Shown piece after piece: positions 9,275-18,969 of a stretch of 64,000 bases of DNA. Source of the DNA: Bdellovibrionales bacterium (lineage in GTDB: Bacteria; Bdellovibrionota; Bdellovibrionia; Bdellovibrionales; UBA1609). The position numbers and the translations under genes were made by a program. The stretch is taken from the NCBI GenBank assembly GCA_016714165.1, contig JADJNU010000001.1:1550001-1614000 (forward strand), given 5' to 3'. The stretch's first letter is position 1. Every line of letters begins with the position of its first letter. The notes under the pieces are model-generated. The model saw only the letters and a list, made by a program, of their open reading frames with translations, was not told where the DNA came from and did no database searches.

Positions 9275-10384
9275 ATGCCTGCCTTTTGCAAAGCTCCACT
9301 TTTTTCGAAGAATCTTGAGTACTTGAATCTTGCTATTCCCTTTATTTGGTATCCTCTCATTGCCCTTGATCTATTCATTTTTCCCGGAGCGCTTGGTCTC
9401 CCAACCGGATCACAACAGAATACCTTGTGGGATTTCGTACGTAATATCATTTTTCTGAACAGTATTCATGCGTTGTTTCCCTACATCTTTCTCTTTCGGA
9501 GCGAAGAAATTAAAAACTGGATTCTACTCCAAGGTGGTGGGAAGTTTGGATTTTGGAGTAAATTGGTTGGCGTTCAGTCTTTTTTCTTTCTGTTCTTTTT
9601 CAAAATTCAAATAATATCTCATTGGGCAACGAATAGCTTGGCAGTAGAATTTATCGTTGCTGTGGTAACGATCGGCCTATTTAGTCACCATCCTCTGGCG
9701 CAAATCAGAGGAATCTCCAGGCTCTATGACATCAGAAATGAACCAACAGATCCTGTAGGGACTGTTAATCTTCGAAAAAGCCAAAAGAGAGAGAAATACC
9801 TATTTATTTTATACACCTGGGCATTCGTGCTTTTGATGGTAGTTTTATTCTCAAATTTGATTGGCCCAAACCGTTTTTTCTGGCTTCACTACGCCTTTCT
9901 ATTTCTATTGCCTTTCTGCTTAGGAATAATCTTGAATTTTTTCAGTTATCCAAAGCCGTGGAATTACCTTAAGTTACTCTACCTTTTGAGATCTTTCGCT
10001 TTTCCACTCATTTTCTTATCTCCGGCAGCCAAAATGGTGATCGGCACATCTCACGGAATTGAATCCTTTTGTGTGTATCGCCATGTGAAAGAAAGATCTA
10101 AAAGCGGAAAACAATGGATGAATATAACGGCTTACAGTCTCTTTTCGTTCGTGCTCTTGGGACTTCTTTTCAATTATCGCAATCTCTCATTCTTGAACTG
10201 GCTGCGCATTGAGTCCGAGTTCACTTCAAGAGCCATCACTTCCCTCGGCTTAAGCTTTATTTTCACTCACTATTACATTGAAGCCATTTTGTATCGATTC
10301 AGAAAACCTGATTGCAGAGAGCATACCTTGCCTCTGTTGGTGAACCCGCCTACAAACCTGGTGAATGCACCCGCCCACTCTTAA
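9275..10384 (+). CDS. Polytopic inner-membrane protein of unknown function
   Basis: The 369-residue product has about eight or nine hydrophobic segments, for example IPFIWYPLIALDLFIF, FFFLFFFKIQIISHW, LFILYTWAFVLLMVVLF, WLHYAFLFLLPFCLGIIL and SLFSFVLLGLLFNY. Short charged loops contain no recognisable catalytic motif. It stands alone on the plus strand between two envelope genes, with about 85 bp in front. The ATG at 9275 follows no strong ribosome site. I recognise no family; a transporter or a membrane-embedded enzyme are both possible. Confidence 0.65.
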   Translation: MPAFCKAPLFSKNLEYLNLAIPFIWYPLIALDLFIFPGALGLPTGSQQNTLWDFVRNIIFLNSIHALFPYIFLFRSEEIKNWILLQGGGKFGFWSKLVGVQSFFFLFFFKIQIISHWATNSLAVEFIVAVVTIGLFSHHPLAQIRGISRLYDIRNEPTDPVGTVNLRKSQKREKYLFILYTWAFVLLMVVLFSNLIGPNRFFWLHYAFLFLLPFCLGIILNFFSYPKPWNYLKLLYLLRSFAFPLIFLSPAAKMVIGTSHGIESFCVYRHVKERSKSGKQWMNITAYSLFSFVLLGLLFNYRNLSFLNWLRIESEFTSRAITSLGLSFIFTHYYIEAILYRFRKPDCREHTLPLLVNPPTNLVNAPAHS

Positions 10385-10483
10385 CTCCGGACAAGGAGGA
10401 GCCTTGACCAAAAGGCAGGTTAGCTTATCGAATTCAAATGTGACCCTCTCAACGATTCTCTGGTTTCGACCGAATGGAAATAG

Positions 10484-13411
10484 GTGAGGATTTTGGCAAT
10501 GCATCTCAAAATGAACCAGTATCTGAAGGACGGAGTCCCTCGCCTTTTTCCTCTGCTCATCTGCGGTGTTTTTAGCGGTGCCTCTGGTGGTATTTTTGGT
10601 CGGGCCCAGGCGGATGGACCGCTTGAGACTCTTTCACAGGTTGCATACAAATTATCCGGAGGCGAATCCTGCTCTCTTGTCATCGAATCCAAAGCCCAGT
10701 TGGCTCTCTCCAAACTTGAACAGGAGTGCGAATCTCGAACTCCACCCATCGCAAGACTTAAATCAACTCTCGCTGAGATCACCAATCACTCCGTTCAATC
10801 CTCAGAAGACCGCTTCTTTGCCACTCTCGCAAATCAACACTCCCTCGAGCTTTCTTGTGCGGCCGATTTCGCCAAACAAGTTGCAGAAGGAGAAGAGATT
10901 TCGAATAAGAACATTCTCTCCTTTTTACCAGAACTGAGAAAGCACAAGCAGGCATTGGCTCAAAGCACTTCTGAACTCGCCAGCAGTCCCTCCATAACCA
11001 ACAAAACTTGTCCCCTCAAGCTCAAAGAGCTATCAGAGATTCCAAACTCTTCACAAAAGATGATTTTCAATTCCAATACTGAACTTTGTCGTAATATCAT
11101 TCGGCATCGATCCGCCTTCCAAGCAATTTTGAGCTCTGTGCCATTATCCGGTACTCCCGCCATCCAAAGTCTCATCAACAGATATATCAGTCTTCCTGAT
11201 GGCGCCGATCTTGAGGCCTTGGAAAAATCCCTGGGACAGGAAATTCAAAAAGCCTATCGCTCGACCGAATCTCTCCTTCGCAGTGAGTCCTCAAGTCTAT
11301 CAAATGCCGCGAAAAGAGGAGGTCAATCCTTTGATCGCTCTTCACGCAAATCCCTACTCAGCGATCCGGCAGTAACAGAAAAGGTAATTAATAGCAGCTC
11401 TGACAGAGAGACAATGAAGGCCCTCGCCTGTCACGCCGATGCGAGCTATGGGAGTGGAGCTGAAGCACTTGATGCCAGTGTGATGATCGGCTCATTTGTG
11501 ATGAGCGGTGTCGCTGCAGTGGCAGTTCGTGGAGCATCCATTGCATCACGCATTGGTTCCGTCGCCCAATCCGCAAGAGCGGGTGGTTTCATATCAATCA
11601 ATTCGGCAAGAGCTCTTCAAGTAGCAGCCCTGGCAATGGATTCAGAATTAGCCCTCACTCAAATAGATGGCGAGTGCTTGAGCAAGAACAGTCCAAAAAT
11701 AGTCGACCTCAATTTAACGAATGACAAGGGCCAATGTGTGAGTGCCCCAACAGTGGGACAATTGAGGGCAGACAATTGTATTTTAACAGCAACGCTGGCA
11801 GCTCTTTCTTTTGGATTGGCTGTTCTTCCGGATCTTGGAAAACTTGGATCGAAGGCCTTGGGCCATACACAACTCTCCTCACCTGTCGCCCGCTCAGAGA
11901 TTTCTGAGATGCTCAAGCGCGAGATCACCGAAAATGAAATGAATGCGATAGAAAAGGCACACTTGGAAGGAGCCGGTGAGATTGGAGAAAATGGAGGACC
12001 AGCCGGGGTCGGGAACTACACTTTTGGACAAAAGCGAAGGAAATCCAAGATCCTAAAAGAGGCGGGGCTGAGCGACTCCGAAATTCGTGTCCTCATGGAA
12101 AAGGGGCGGGTTGGATTCAGCCCCTCTGATGCGCGTCAGCTCTTTGCCCAGAGATATCTGAATCCGGAAAGTTCCACCCTGCCGAGACAAAGAGAATTTC
12201 GAGAGGTCTGGGCAGATACCAATAAATTGAACACCGCCATCTTTGAGAAGAGAGTTCTCTCGATTCCAATCGATGACAGTATGGTTGCAGCTCGTTTGAT
12301 CTCAGAGAATCCAAACGGCACTCTGGTCGTTGAGCTCGTTGATGGCCAACGTCGAACGCTCGGAAGTCGCGATTTGCCTCTCGTTCGCTTTGCCAGCGAT
12401 GATACGGCCGCACAATACAATAAATTGCGTTTGGAGAGCCTAAACAACCCAAATGCCATTGCCGAGGAAAGAAATATTCAATTGAGACGCGCAATGAGTC
12501 CGCGTTCTGATCTGAGCAATGAAACACTTCAGTTGCGAAGAGATTGGGTCTCGGGTGATCTCGGTAGGCAAGAAAACGGACCAAGGATCATCGACTTTGT
12601 TCCGGACGGAAAAAATCAAAAATACCCGGGAGTTTTAAGCAAGGTTTTTAATGACGGCCGAATTCAAGTGATGACACCAGACGGAAAATCACGAGTCCTC
12701 AGCGAATCAGAAATGGCATCACTCGAATATTCAAAGAACAAACAGAGTCCACTCTTCTCCCAGCCAAGACTTCAGCCAGGAAGATCCGCACAAGATTCCA
12801 TACGCGGCCTGTTCCAAGACCAGCCCGGCGTCACCATAGGGCCAGGAAGTGGGAGGGCGATGTCCTACAGAACTGCGATGGATTCCTCTGGAAATCAGGT
12901 CGAATTCAATATTGTTCCCACGCCGGGCCTTCGCCAATCTGCTGCTAATTCGGGCCTCATCAAGGAATATACTGAACCCATTTCTGCCTCACAGCTGAAA
13001 CCAGGAAACTACACCTACCTTTATACTCGGGATGGGAAATTTGTTATGGGAGAAGTTGATGATAGTTTTGAAATTGGGGTCAAGCACGTTGACCTGGCGA
13101 ACGGCCGCGAGGGAGTCCTTGCTGGAGAACTGAGGGTCTTGCAAGATGGAAGCTATCGCTTCAACATCGAAAGCGGTGCCTTTACCCGTCAATTGATCAA
13201 AAAGCACAAAGTACCTGAGGCTGACTTGAAACGAAGAGCGCAGGAGACACTTGAATTTCACATGGGGCGACCAGGTGAGTACAGTCAAGGAACTTTTTTG
13301 TCAGGACGTACTCCTGATATCAAAAGGATAACCGATCTATGTCGCAAAAGGGATTTTTTTTCGTTCAATGAGGACGGCTGCTGTCGTGTCGCCAAAATTG
13401 GGTGCCACTGA
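10484..13411 (+). CDS. Large secreted protein with repeated small beta domains, unknown function
   Basis: This encodes up to 975 residues, starting at GTG 10484 or at ATG 10499/10511. A hydrophobic signal follows a basic N-terminus and ends near RAQA (about residue 42). Residues 50-420 are helical with scattered cysteines that could form periplasmic disulfides. There is a Gly/Ala-rich hydrophobic stretch around 340-380. The second half contains at least two similar small beta units, near residues 595-625 (LVVELVDGQRRTLGSRDLP) and 705-740 (GRIQVMTPDGKSRVLSESE), plus a looser third copy near 845-900 (RDGKFVMGEVDD). They resemble SH3- or Tudor-like barrels. The C-terminus is cysteine-rich. No catalytic motif is recognised. 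It ends 15 bp before the corrected end of the convergent aguB. Confidence 0.72.
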   Translation: MRILAMHLKMNQYLKDGVPRLFPLLICGVFSGASGGIFGRAQADGPLETLSQVAYKLSGGESCSLVIESKAQLALSKLEQECESRTPPIARLKSTLAEITNHSVQSSEDRFFATLANQHSLELSCAADFAKQVAEGEEISNKNILSFLPELRKHKQALAQSTSELASSPSITNKTCPLKLKELSEIPNSSQKMIFNSNTELCRNIIRHRSAFQAILSSVPLSGTPAIQSLINRYISLPDGADLEALEKSLGQEIQKAYRSTESLLRSESSSLSNAAKRGGQSFDRSSRKSLLSDPAVTEKVINSSSDRETMKALACHADASYGSGAEALDASVMIGSFVMSGVAAVAVRGASIASRIGSVAQSARAGGFISINSARALQVAALAMDSELALTQIDGECLSKNSPKIVDLNLTNDKGQCVSAPTVGQLRADNCILTATLAALSFGLAVLPDLGKLGSKALGHTQLSSPVARSEISEMLKREITENEMNAIEKAHLEGAGEIGENGGPAGVGNYTFGQKRRKSKILKEAGLSDSEIRVLMEKGRVGFSPSDARQLFAQRYLNPESSTLPRQREFREVWADTNKLNTAIFEKRVLSIPIDDSMVAARLISENPNGTLVVELVDGQRRTLGSRDLPLVRFASDDTAAQYNKLRLESLNNPNAIAEERNIQLRRAMSPRSDLSNETLQLRRDWVSGDLGRQENGPRIIDFVPDGKNQKYPGVLSKVFNDGRIQVMTPDGKSRVLSESEMASLEYSKNKQSPLFSQPRLQPGRSAQDSIRGLFQDQPGVTIGPGSGRAMSYRTAMDSSGNQVEFNIVPTPGLRQSAANSGLIKEYTEPISASQLKPGNYTYLYTRDGKFVMGEVDDSFEIGVKHVDLANGREGVLAGELRVLQDGSYRFNIESGAFTRQLIKKHKVPEADLKRRAQETLEFHMGRPGEYSQGTFLSGRTPDIKRITDLCRKRDFFSFNEDGCCRVAKIGCH

Positions 13412-13426
13412 TGACTGAGCTCAATA

Positions 13427-14283
13427 TCAAAAATCGACAAGCCTGCCATATAAATCAGGACGTCGATCTCGAAAAAATCCAAAGGAGGCTCGATTTCTCG
13501 CGACCTCCTCAAGGTCAAAGTGGCAAATATCGGACCTGATTCCTTTGCCCCCAATTCAGACACCTTGTTGCCTCTCTGATCACAGATAAACGAATGACCG
13601 TAAAATTCCTGACGAGGCTCCACTCCAATTCGATTGGCCGCTACAACCGGAATCACATTGCTCACGGCATGCCCAATCATGGCTCGCTGCCAGGGGTCCT
13701 TCGTGTCAAGCGCGGATTCCTCTGGCTCCGTGCCTATGGCCGTTGGGTAGAGCAAAATTTCTGCACCCATGAGGGTCATCGCTCGGGCGCATTCAGGAAA
13801 CCACTGGTCCCAGCAGATTCCCACTCCCACTTGTGCATACTTTGTTGACCAGACCTTAAAGCCCGTATTGCCCGATCGAAAATAAAATTTCTCTTCGTAG
13901 CCGGGGCCATCAGGTATATGAGACTTGCGATAGACTCCCAATAAGCAGCCATCCGCATCGATCATCGCAAGACTATTATAGTAGCACTGATCTTCTCTTT
14001 CAAAAAATGAAACGGGAAGCACAACTCTCAACTCGCACGCCACCTCTTGAAAATGTCTTATCGTGGGATGATCCTTTACGGGTCTCGCCATTGCAAAAAA
14101 TTTATCCTTTTCAAAGGTACAAAAATAGATATTTTCGAACAGCTCAGGCATCAAGATAATCTGGGCCCCCTTTTTTGCGGATTCCCTGACCATCCTGTCC
14201 ATGACTTCGATATTTCGTTTCAAGTCGCTCGTAAATGCACTTTGTAAGGCAGCGACTGTTAGATTTCTTTTGCTCACCTTCAT
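13427..14283 (-). pseudogene. aguB: N-carbamoylputrescine amidase, frameshifted near the C-terminus
   Basis: A nitrilase-superfamily amidase that would hydrolyse N-carbamoylputrescine to putrescine, CO2 and ammonia. The Glu-Lys-Cys triad is recognisable: Glu in ILMPELFEN, Lys in YRKSHIPDGPGY, Cys in VGICWDQWFPE. From about 13517 the frame changes: the uncorrected frame runs on as non-family sequence to 13285. Adding one base in the AAA run at 13517-13519 (TTT on the coding strand) restores DLEEVARNRASFGFFRDRR and then PDLYGR, the normal ending, with a stop at 13427-13429. The corrected end also removes a 127-bp overlap with the convergent gene. About 30 C-terminal residues are affected, so the site may be a sequencing error or a recent mutation. 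Confidence 0.85.
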
Positions 14284-14351
14284 CTCCTGGCTAACTTCAT
14301 TGAGTCAATGATCGAACTCTGTCGGCCCTCCCACAACTGACACAAATCCAT

Positions 14352-15421
14352 TTAAATTGGTACCTGCTGGCTAATGCAATGAAAGGCTCCTCCACCATTT
14401 AAGATCGCATTTGCGCTCAATCCAATGGTCTGTCGGTCAGGAAAACAGGAACCAATTACTTTCACAGCCTCATCGTCCTGTGGACTGCCGTAGATAGGCA
14501 CTATCACCCGCGTATTCGAAATATAAAAATTCAGGTAACTCGCCGGCATGGGACTTCCGTCCTTATTGTAAATTGCTCCGGGAGAAGGAACCTCAACAAT
14601 CTCAAAACGCCGTCCCTTCGCGTCTCTCATTACTTGAAGATCTTGTTTGATCCGAAGGTAAACGGAGCTATTCGGATCTCCCTTCGATACTGCTTTTGTG
14701 CACAGTACAGCTCCAGGCGCTGAAAAGCGAGTGATGGTATCAATATGTCCGTCTGTGTGGTCATTGAGAAGTCCCTCGTTGAGCCAAAGCACTTTTTCAA
14801 CCCCCAAAGCCGATTTCAACCCCAACTCAATCATTGCTTCCGTTAATCCCAGATTTCGATTCGGATTGAGTAGGCACTGGCGACTTGTCAGACATGTTCC
14901 TTCACCATCCACTTCGACAGAACCCCCTTCTAAAATCCAAGGGAAATTAAATTGCCGAATCTTGGCCCCGACCTGTTCGGCCAAACGCAACGCAACCTCA
15001 GTGTCATGAGGCAGAATATATTTTCTTCCCCAGCCGTTAAACGCAAATCTCACCGAGGCTCTCTCTCCCGATTTATTCATCAAAAAATTGGAGCTGTATC
15101 CCGCAGCCAAATGTCACCAAACGGTATCCGAAAAAAGCGAGCTGGCAAGTCACCCAAGGCCCTCCTCGCTTCAGCTTCCAATTGTTCGTCCGGAACCAAA
15201 ATCCAGAGATTCTCGCCGTGAGCCACCCGAGTGACGGGATTGTAGTCGACAATGGTCCGGCAAAAAGCGACAAATTCCTCTTGCGCCAGAAGCAAATTCT
15301 CTTCCCAAAGCTCCCTGTGACTGGGCCATGCCAACCACACCGCTTCATGGGAATTCCACTCTCCAGGCTGATAGAAACCTTCAGTCTGTGGATTTGATTC
15401 AAGCTGGGAAGTAACAGACAT
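14352..15421 (-). pseudogene. aguA: Agmatine deiminase, split by a single-base frameshift
   Basis: AguA converts agmatine to N-carbamoylputrescine. The first part (start ATG 15421, with GGAG eight bases upstream) contains EWNSHEAVWLAWPSH and GDIWLRDTAPIF and then stops at 15080. The second part continues in another frame with NGWGRKY, ILEGGSVEVDGEG, LNDHTDGHIDTITRF and NGGGAFHCISQQVP, giving the active-site Asp, His and Cys. Adding one T to the six-T coding-strand run near 15085-15090 joins the halves as APIF-LMNKSGE. Everything else, about 355 residues, is conserved, so the lesion is either recent or a consensus error. aguB follows 68 bp downstream, making an aguA-aguB pathway unit. Confidence 0.88.
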
Positions 15422-15527
15422 GCATTTCTCCATTTTTTTGGATTTGGTTCATCCAACTCAAAGCGCCAATATAGCCTTAAATCAAGATTTTACTCAATGA
15501 TCCACAAAAAAATGAAGCTTCTCAATC

Positions 15528-16607
15528 TTAACGTTTTGACTTAATCATTAAAACGCCTGCCACTGCTACCATAAGAAAATTAGGGACCCAAGCGGCAAAC
15601 AATGGAGGAACGGCACCGTGTTGCCCCAGGGTCACAGAAGAACTATAGAGCGCCCAATAAAAAAATGTCAGTCCGATACAAAGAGAAACACTCAAAAAGG
15701 CCCCGCCCGAGCGCTGACGGCTCACACTGAACGGGATACCCATTAACGACATCACCAGGGCGGCAAATGGAAAGCTGGCCTTTGAATGAAAGTCAACTTC
15801 ATAGCGAAGCGTGTCCAATCCCGCTTCCTTGTTCTTTTTTATAAACTGATTGAGGGAATTCAAACTCATTGTATCCGAGGAGTGTTCAGAGGATTGAAGA
15901 TCAGCTACCTCCTCATTCATTTCAATGACCTTGCGATCGAAGGCCTTTGTCAGGGGAAAAGATGACTCCTCAGCAAACAGGGTGACCGTGCCATCTCGAA
16001 GTTCCCAAGTGGAACCCGACATATGGAGCGTCTTGGCTGCTATCAATTGAACGAGATTCCAATCCCCATCAAAATAATAAAGGCTCAGCCCCTGGGCCGA
16101 CGAAGTCTCAGCGTTGAGAGTCTTTATATTAAATAGAACATTTTCAGAGCGATACCATATTTTATTTGTCTTAACGGTTGAATAAAGACCCGGCTTTTTT
16201 CTGATTTCAACGTAAAACACGTAATTTTTTTTCTGATTGAACTTTGGAAGGAGTCTATCTCCCACCCAGAAATTGAGACCCCCAATAACAATGACCATCG
16301 CTAAAATGGGAAGACTGATTCTCCACAAGCCCAAGCCCATAGAAAAAAAGGCGACCAACTCCTGCGTCCGATTCAATGAGGACAAGGTAAATACCGTGGC
16401 CAACAAACATGCGACCGGAGTCATTTGATAAATGATCGACGGAAGATAATAGCTGTAATAGTGAACCAAAACAGAAGTTGGCACCTCAAATCTCACGAGT
16501 GAGGAAAGAGAGTCAAAGGCCAAAAATAGGGTCGTAAAAACAATGATTCCACCTGCAAAAAAAAGGAGGAATTTTTTCGCAATATACCTATCTGCTAAAC
16601 TGAGCAT
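15528..16607 (-). CDS. lptG: LPS export ABC transporter permease
   Basis: The 359-residue product matches the YjgP/YjgQ (LptF/LptG) permease family, which with LptB extracts lipopolysaccharide from the inner membrane. Three N-terminal membrane segments (residues about 12-35, 50-75, 95-120) are followed by a periplasmic beta-jellyroll region (about 130-260) and three C-terminal segments. The motifs LPSIIYQMTPVACLLATVFTLSSLNRTQE and LVMSLMGIPFSVSRQRSGG are typical (the first is read here in pieces across residues 51-80). A good ribosome site (GAGGAG) precedes the ATG. No lptF or lptB is adjacent. LptG and LptF are close relatives, so the choice of LptG is moderate. Confidence 0.85.
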   Translation of the reverse strand: MLSLADRYIAKKFLLFFAGGIIVFTTLFLAFDSLSSLVRFEVPTSVLVHYYSYYLPSIIYQMTPVACLLATVFTLSSLNRTQELVAFFSMGLGLWRISLPILAMVIVIGGLNFWVGDRLLPKFNQKKNYVFYVEIRKKPGLYSTVKTNKIWYRSENVLFNIKTLNAETSSAQGLSLYYFDGDWNLVQLIAAKTLHMSGSTWELRDGTVTLFAEESSFPLTKAFDRKVIEMNEEVADLQSSEHSSDTMSLNSLNQFIKKNKEAGLDTLRYEVDFHSKASFPFAALVMSLMGIPFSVSRQRSGGAFLSVSLCIGLTFFYWALYSSSVTLGQHGAVPPLFAAWVPNFLMVAVAGVLMIKSKR

Positions 16608-16842
16608 CTCACTCCTCGTTCAAGAATCCCTTGCTTGACTAGCCACTCCGTGATCGAGACGAAGACACTAAATAATTGGCTGCCGATTTAGCATCGAGGT
16701 CCTTTGGGACGAATAACGCGACTCAGCTTAGCATGCGCCACCTGGAGTTGACACAAAAACTTGGCCCCTTTCGACAGGAAGATATTAAAAATGAAATATG
16801 AGACCTCTTGACTCAAATGACTAAAAAGACTTAACTCATTGG

Positions 16843-18126
16843 ATGGCTTTGCGCGTCTTACTTGCTGATGAGAGCAGTACAATAAAAAAGGTTTTTCAAC
16901 TTGCCCTCCAGGATTATGCAGTTGAGGTTAAGTCAGTCAATCTGGGCATGGATGTCTTGGCTGTGGCCCAAAAATATAAGCCAGACGTCATTTTTGCAGA
17001 TGTTCTTTTACAAAAGCAAAGTGGATATGATGTGTGCGAAGAGATCAAGCGCGATGCGCACCTCGCTCAGACACCCGTGGTCCTCATGTGGAGCGGGTTT
17101 ATGGAACTTGATCAGGACAAGTTCGATGCTTCTGGGGCCAATGGTCGACTGGAAAAACCCTTTGATGTAAAGACGCTTCGCCAGTTGGTCCAAACCTTGG
17201 TTCCAAAGACAAAGTCACAAGACATGTCCCAGTATCTGCAGTTTCCGAAGCTTCCGGACATGCTTGAAAATAGTAAACCTCAATCGCCTCCCCCTAAGAC
17301 GACATCGCCACCAAAAGGGGCTCGCCCAACTGCACCATCCTTTGTTCCGCCACCGCCTCCGGATATTCATTCTGAATCAAACTGGTCGATGGATGACTTT
17401 GCCACCGTACAAGAAGTAACGAGGTCGACTGTCGAACTCATCGGCCCAGCTAATGAGCCAAGCCCAGTTGAAAATCCAGGCGAGGGTTTTGAACGTGTCA
17501 ATCTGAGCGGTCTCTCACGAGTGGCTTCGAACTCTGACGATAATTCTGATGGAGACCTGCTCATAGATTCTCCAGAAGACCAAGAGTCTTCATGGGCCCA
17601 GGAAAACTTGAAGCGGTTTAGGGTGTCTGTACCGGAGGATGAGGAGTCTTCTGAAATGCCCCAAATTGAATTCACTCAATCCGATGATCAATTTAATCAG
17701 CAAGAATCTTTTTACCAGGCTCCCTCAAAGAAATCTAGAACCAATACGCCACGGCTCAACGTAAATGATCCTCCCCCTGCACCTGCCCGTTTCTTTCAAG
17801 ATCAGACAGGTTCTGTGCCCAAATTAGCGGATTCTCAAGGGTCCAAGGGATCGGCAGAAGAACACATAGAATTCGAGCTGGAACTAGAACCTGTCGATTC
17901 TCCAACCGATCAGGTGGAAAGTGATTTCTCTCCACCGGGAGGAAGTCCAAATTCTCGCCAAATCGAGCAAATCATCAAGTCTCAGATCGAAGAATTTATG
18001 CGTGAAAAGGCAAGCAAGTTTTTAGAAGAAGTTGCCTGGAAAGTTGTCCCTGAATTAGCTGAAAGAGTGATTGAAAGAGAACTCAAAAAACTTTTGGAAG
18101 AGTTTGAACCTCAACAATATCGCTAA
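16843..18126 (+). CDS. Response regulator with long disordered linker and C-terminal helical domain
   Basis: Residues 1-122 form a receiver domain with the acidic pair at ADE (8-10), phosphoacceptor Asp53 (FADVL) and the conserved Lys near 107 (LEKPFD). A low-complexity linker of roughly 230 residues rich in Pro, Ser, Asp and Glu follows. The last 55 residues are a charged amphipathic helix (SQIEEFMREKASKFLEEV, then WKVVPELAERVIERELKKL). This tail is common at the end of response regulators and polarity proteins in deltaproteobacterial lineages and may mediate oligomerisation or partner binding. There is no DNA-binding domain, so the output is probably protein-protein. nadC follows 12 bases downstream. 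Confidence 0.8.
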   Translation: MALRVLLADESSTIKKVFQLALQDYAVEVKSVNLGMDVLAVAQKYKPDVIFADVLLQKQSGYDVCEEIKRDAHLAQTPVVLMWSGFMELDQDKFDASGANGRLEKPFDVKTLRQLVQTLVPKTKSQDMSQYLQFPKLPDMLENSKPQSPPPKTTSPPKGARPTAPSFVPPPPPDIHSESNWSMDDFATVQEVTRSTVELIGPANEPSPVENPGEGFERVNLSGLSRVASNSDDNSDGDLLIDSPEDQESSWAQENLKRFRVSVPEDEESSEMPQIEFTQSDDQFNQQESFYQAPSKKSRTNTPRLNVNDPPPAPARFFQDQTGSVPKLADSQGSKGSAEEHIEFELELEPVDSPTDQVESDFSPPGGSPNSRQIEQIIKSQIEEFMREKASKFLEEVAWKVVPELAERVIERELKKLLEEFEPQQYR

Positions 18127-18138
18127 AGTGAAAATATT

Positions 18139-18966
18139 GTGACCGCAATCGAACTTATTCGTGCCTCTCTCAAAGAAGATATTCCCGCCGGGGACATCAC
18201 CACGGATTCGCTTGGAATCAAGGAAAAAGTCGGCCGGGCCCGTCTTGTTGCCAAGGAAGATCTCGTTTTGTCAGGTCGAGATTTTTTTTCGGTCACGATG
18301 AAGGAAATGAATTCCGAGCTGATGATTCATTGGCAATACGAGGAGGGTGCTTTTGTCCTCTCCGGGCAAACTCTCGCAAGTATCACCGGAAACCTGCTGC
18401 CTGTGCTCCAAGCTGAGCGCGTCGCCCTCAATTTCTTGGGACACTTCTCTGGAATTGCAACCTACACTCGATGTTTCGTTAAGGAGGTAGAGGGGACTCA
18501 CTGCCAAATTCTGGATACCAGAAAAACTCTCCCCCTCTATCGAACCTGGGAGAAGCAAGCGGTCCTGCATGGCAGGGGCCATAATCACCGCATGAATCTA
18601 AGTGAAGCCGTACTGATCAAAGAGAACCATATCAGAGTCGCCGGGGGGCTTCGGGAAGCAATTACAAGAACAAGGGAAAAAACATCGAAGCCCATTGAAA
18701 TTGAATGCTGCACTCTAGAAGAAGTGCTCGTCGCAGCCAACATGGGCGTTCAAAGAATCCTGCTCGATAACATGAGCAATGATCTCATGAGGGTAGCCCT
18801 GGAGAAAATTCCCAAATCAATAGAAGTTGAGGCCAGTGGGAATATGAGCCTGTAAAGAGTCAAATCGGTAGCCGAGCTTGGGGTCGATTTTATTAGTGTT
18901 GGCGCAATCACGCATTCTGCCCCTTGCGCTGATTTTAGTCTGCAATTTGACTGGAAGAATTCCTAA
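18139..18966 (+). pseudogene. nadC: Nicotinate-nucleotide pyrophosphorylase with a premature stop codon
   Basis: NadC makes nicotinate mononucleotide from quinolinate and PRPP in NAD synthesis. The frame starts at GTG 18139 and shows DITTDSLG, ERVALNFLGHFSGIAT, DTRKTLPLYR, HNHRMNLSEAVLIKENHI and IEVEASGNMSL. At 18853-18855 an in-frame TAA stands where the family has Glu in the MSLERV segment. Beyond it the same frame continues normally with VAELGVDFISVGAITHSAP to a TAA at 18964-18966, giving a full 275 codons. One GAA-to-TAA change therefore removes the last 37 residues, including the phosphate-binding SVGAITHS loop. The truncated form of 238 residues is unlikely to be active. birA begins three bases after the ancestral stop. 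Confidence 0.88.
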
Positions 18967-18969
18967 GGA

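Noticed and set aside
13285..13426. C-terminal extension of the carbon-nitrogen hydrolase in the uncorrected frame
   Set aside because: The sequence after about 13517 is unlike the family, overlaps a well-coding convergent gene, and the correct ending is found in the neighbouring frame.
16688..16882. 64-residue minus-strand frame before the response regulator
   Set aside because: No ribosome site, no family resemblance, and it overlaps the start of a clear receiver-domain gene.
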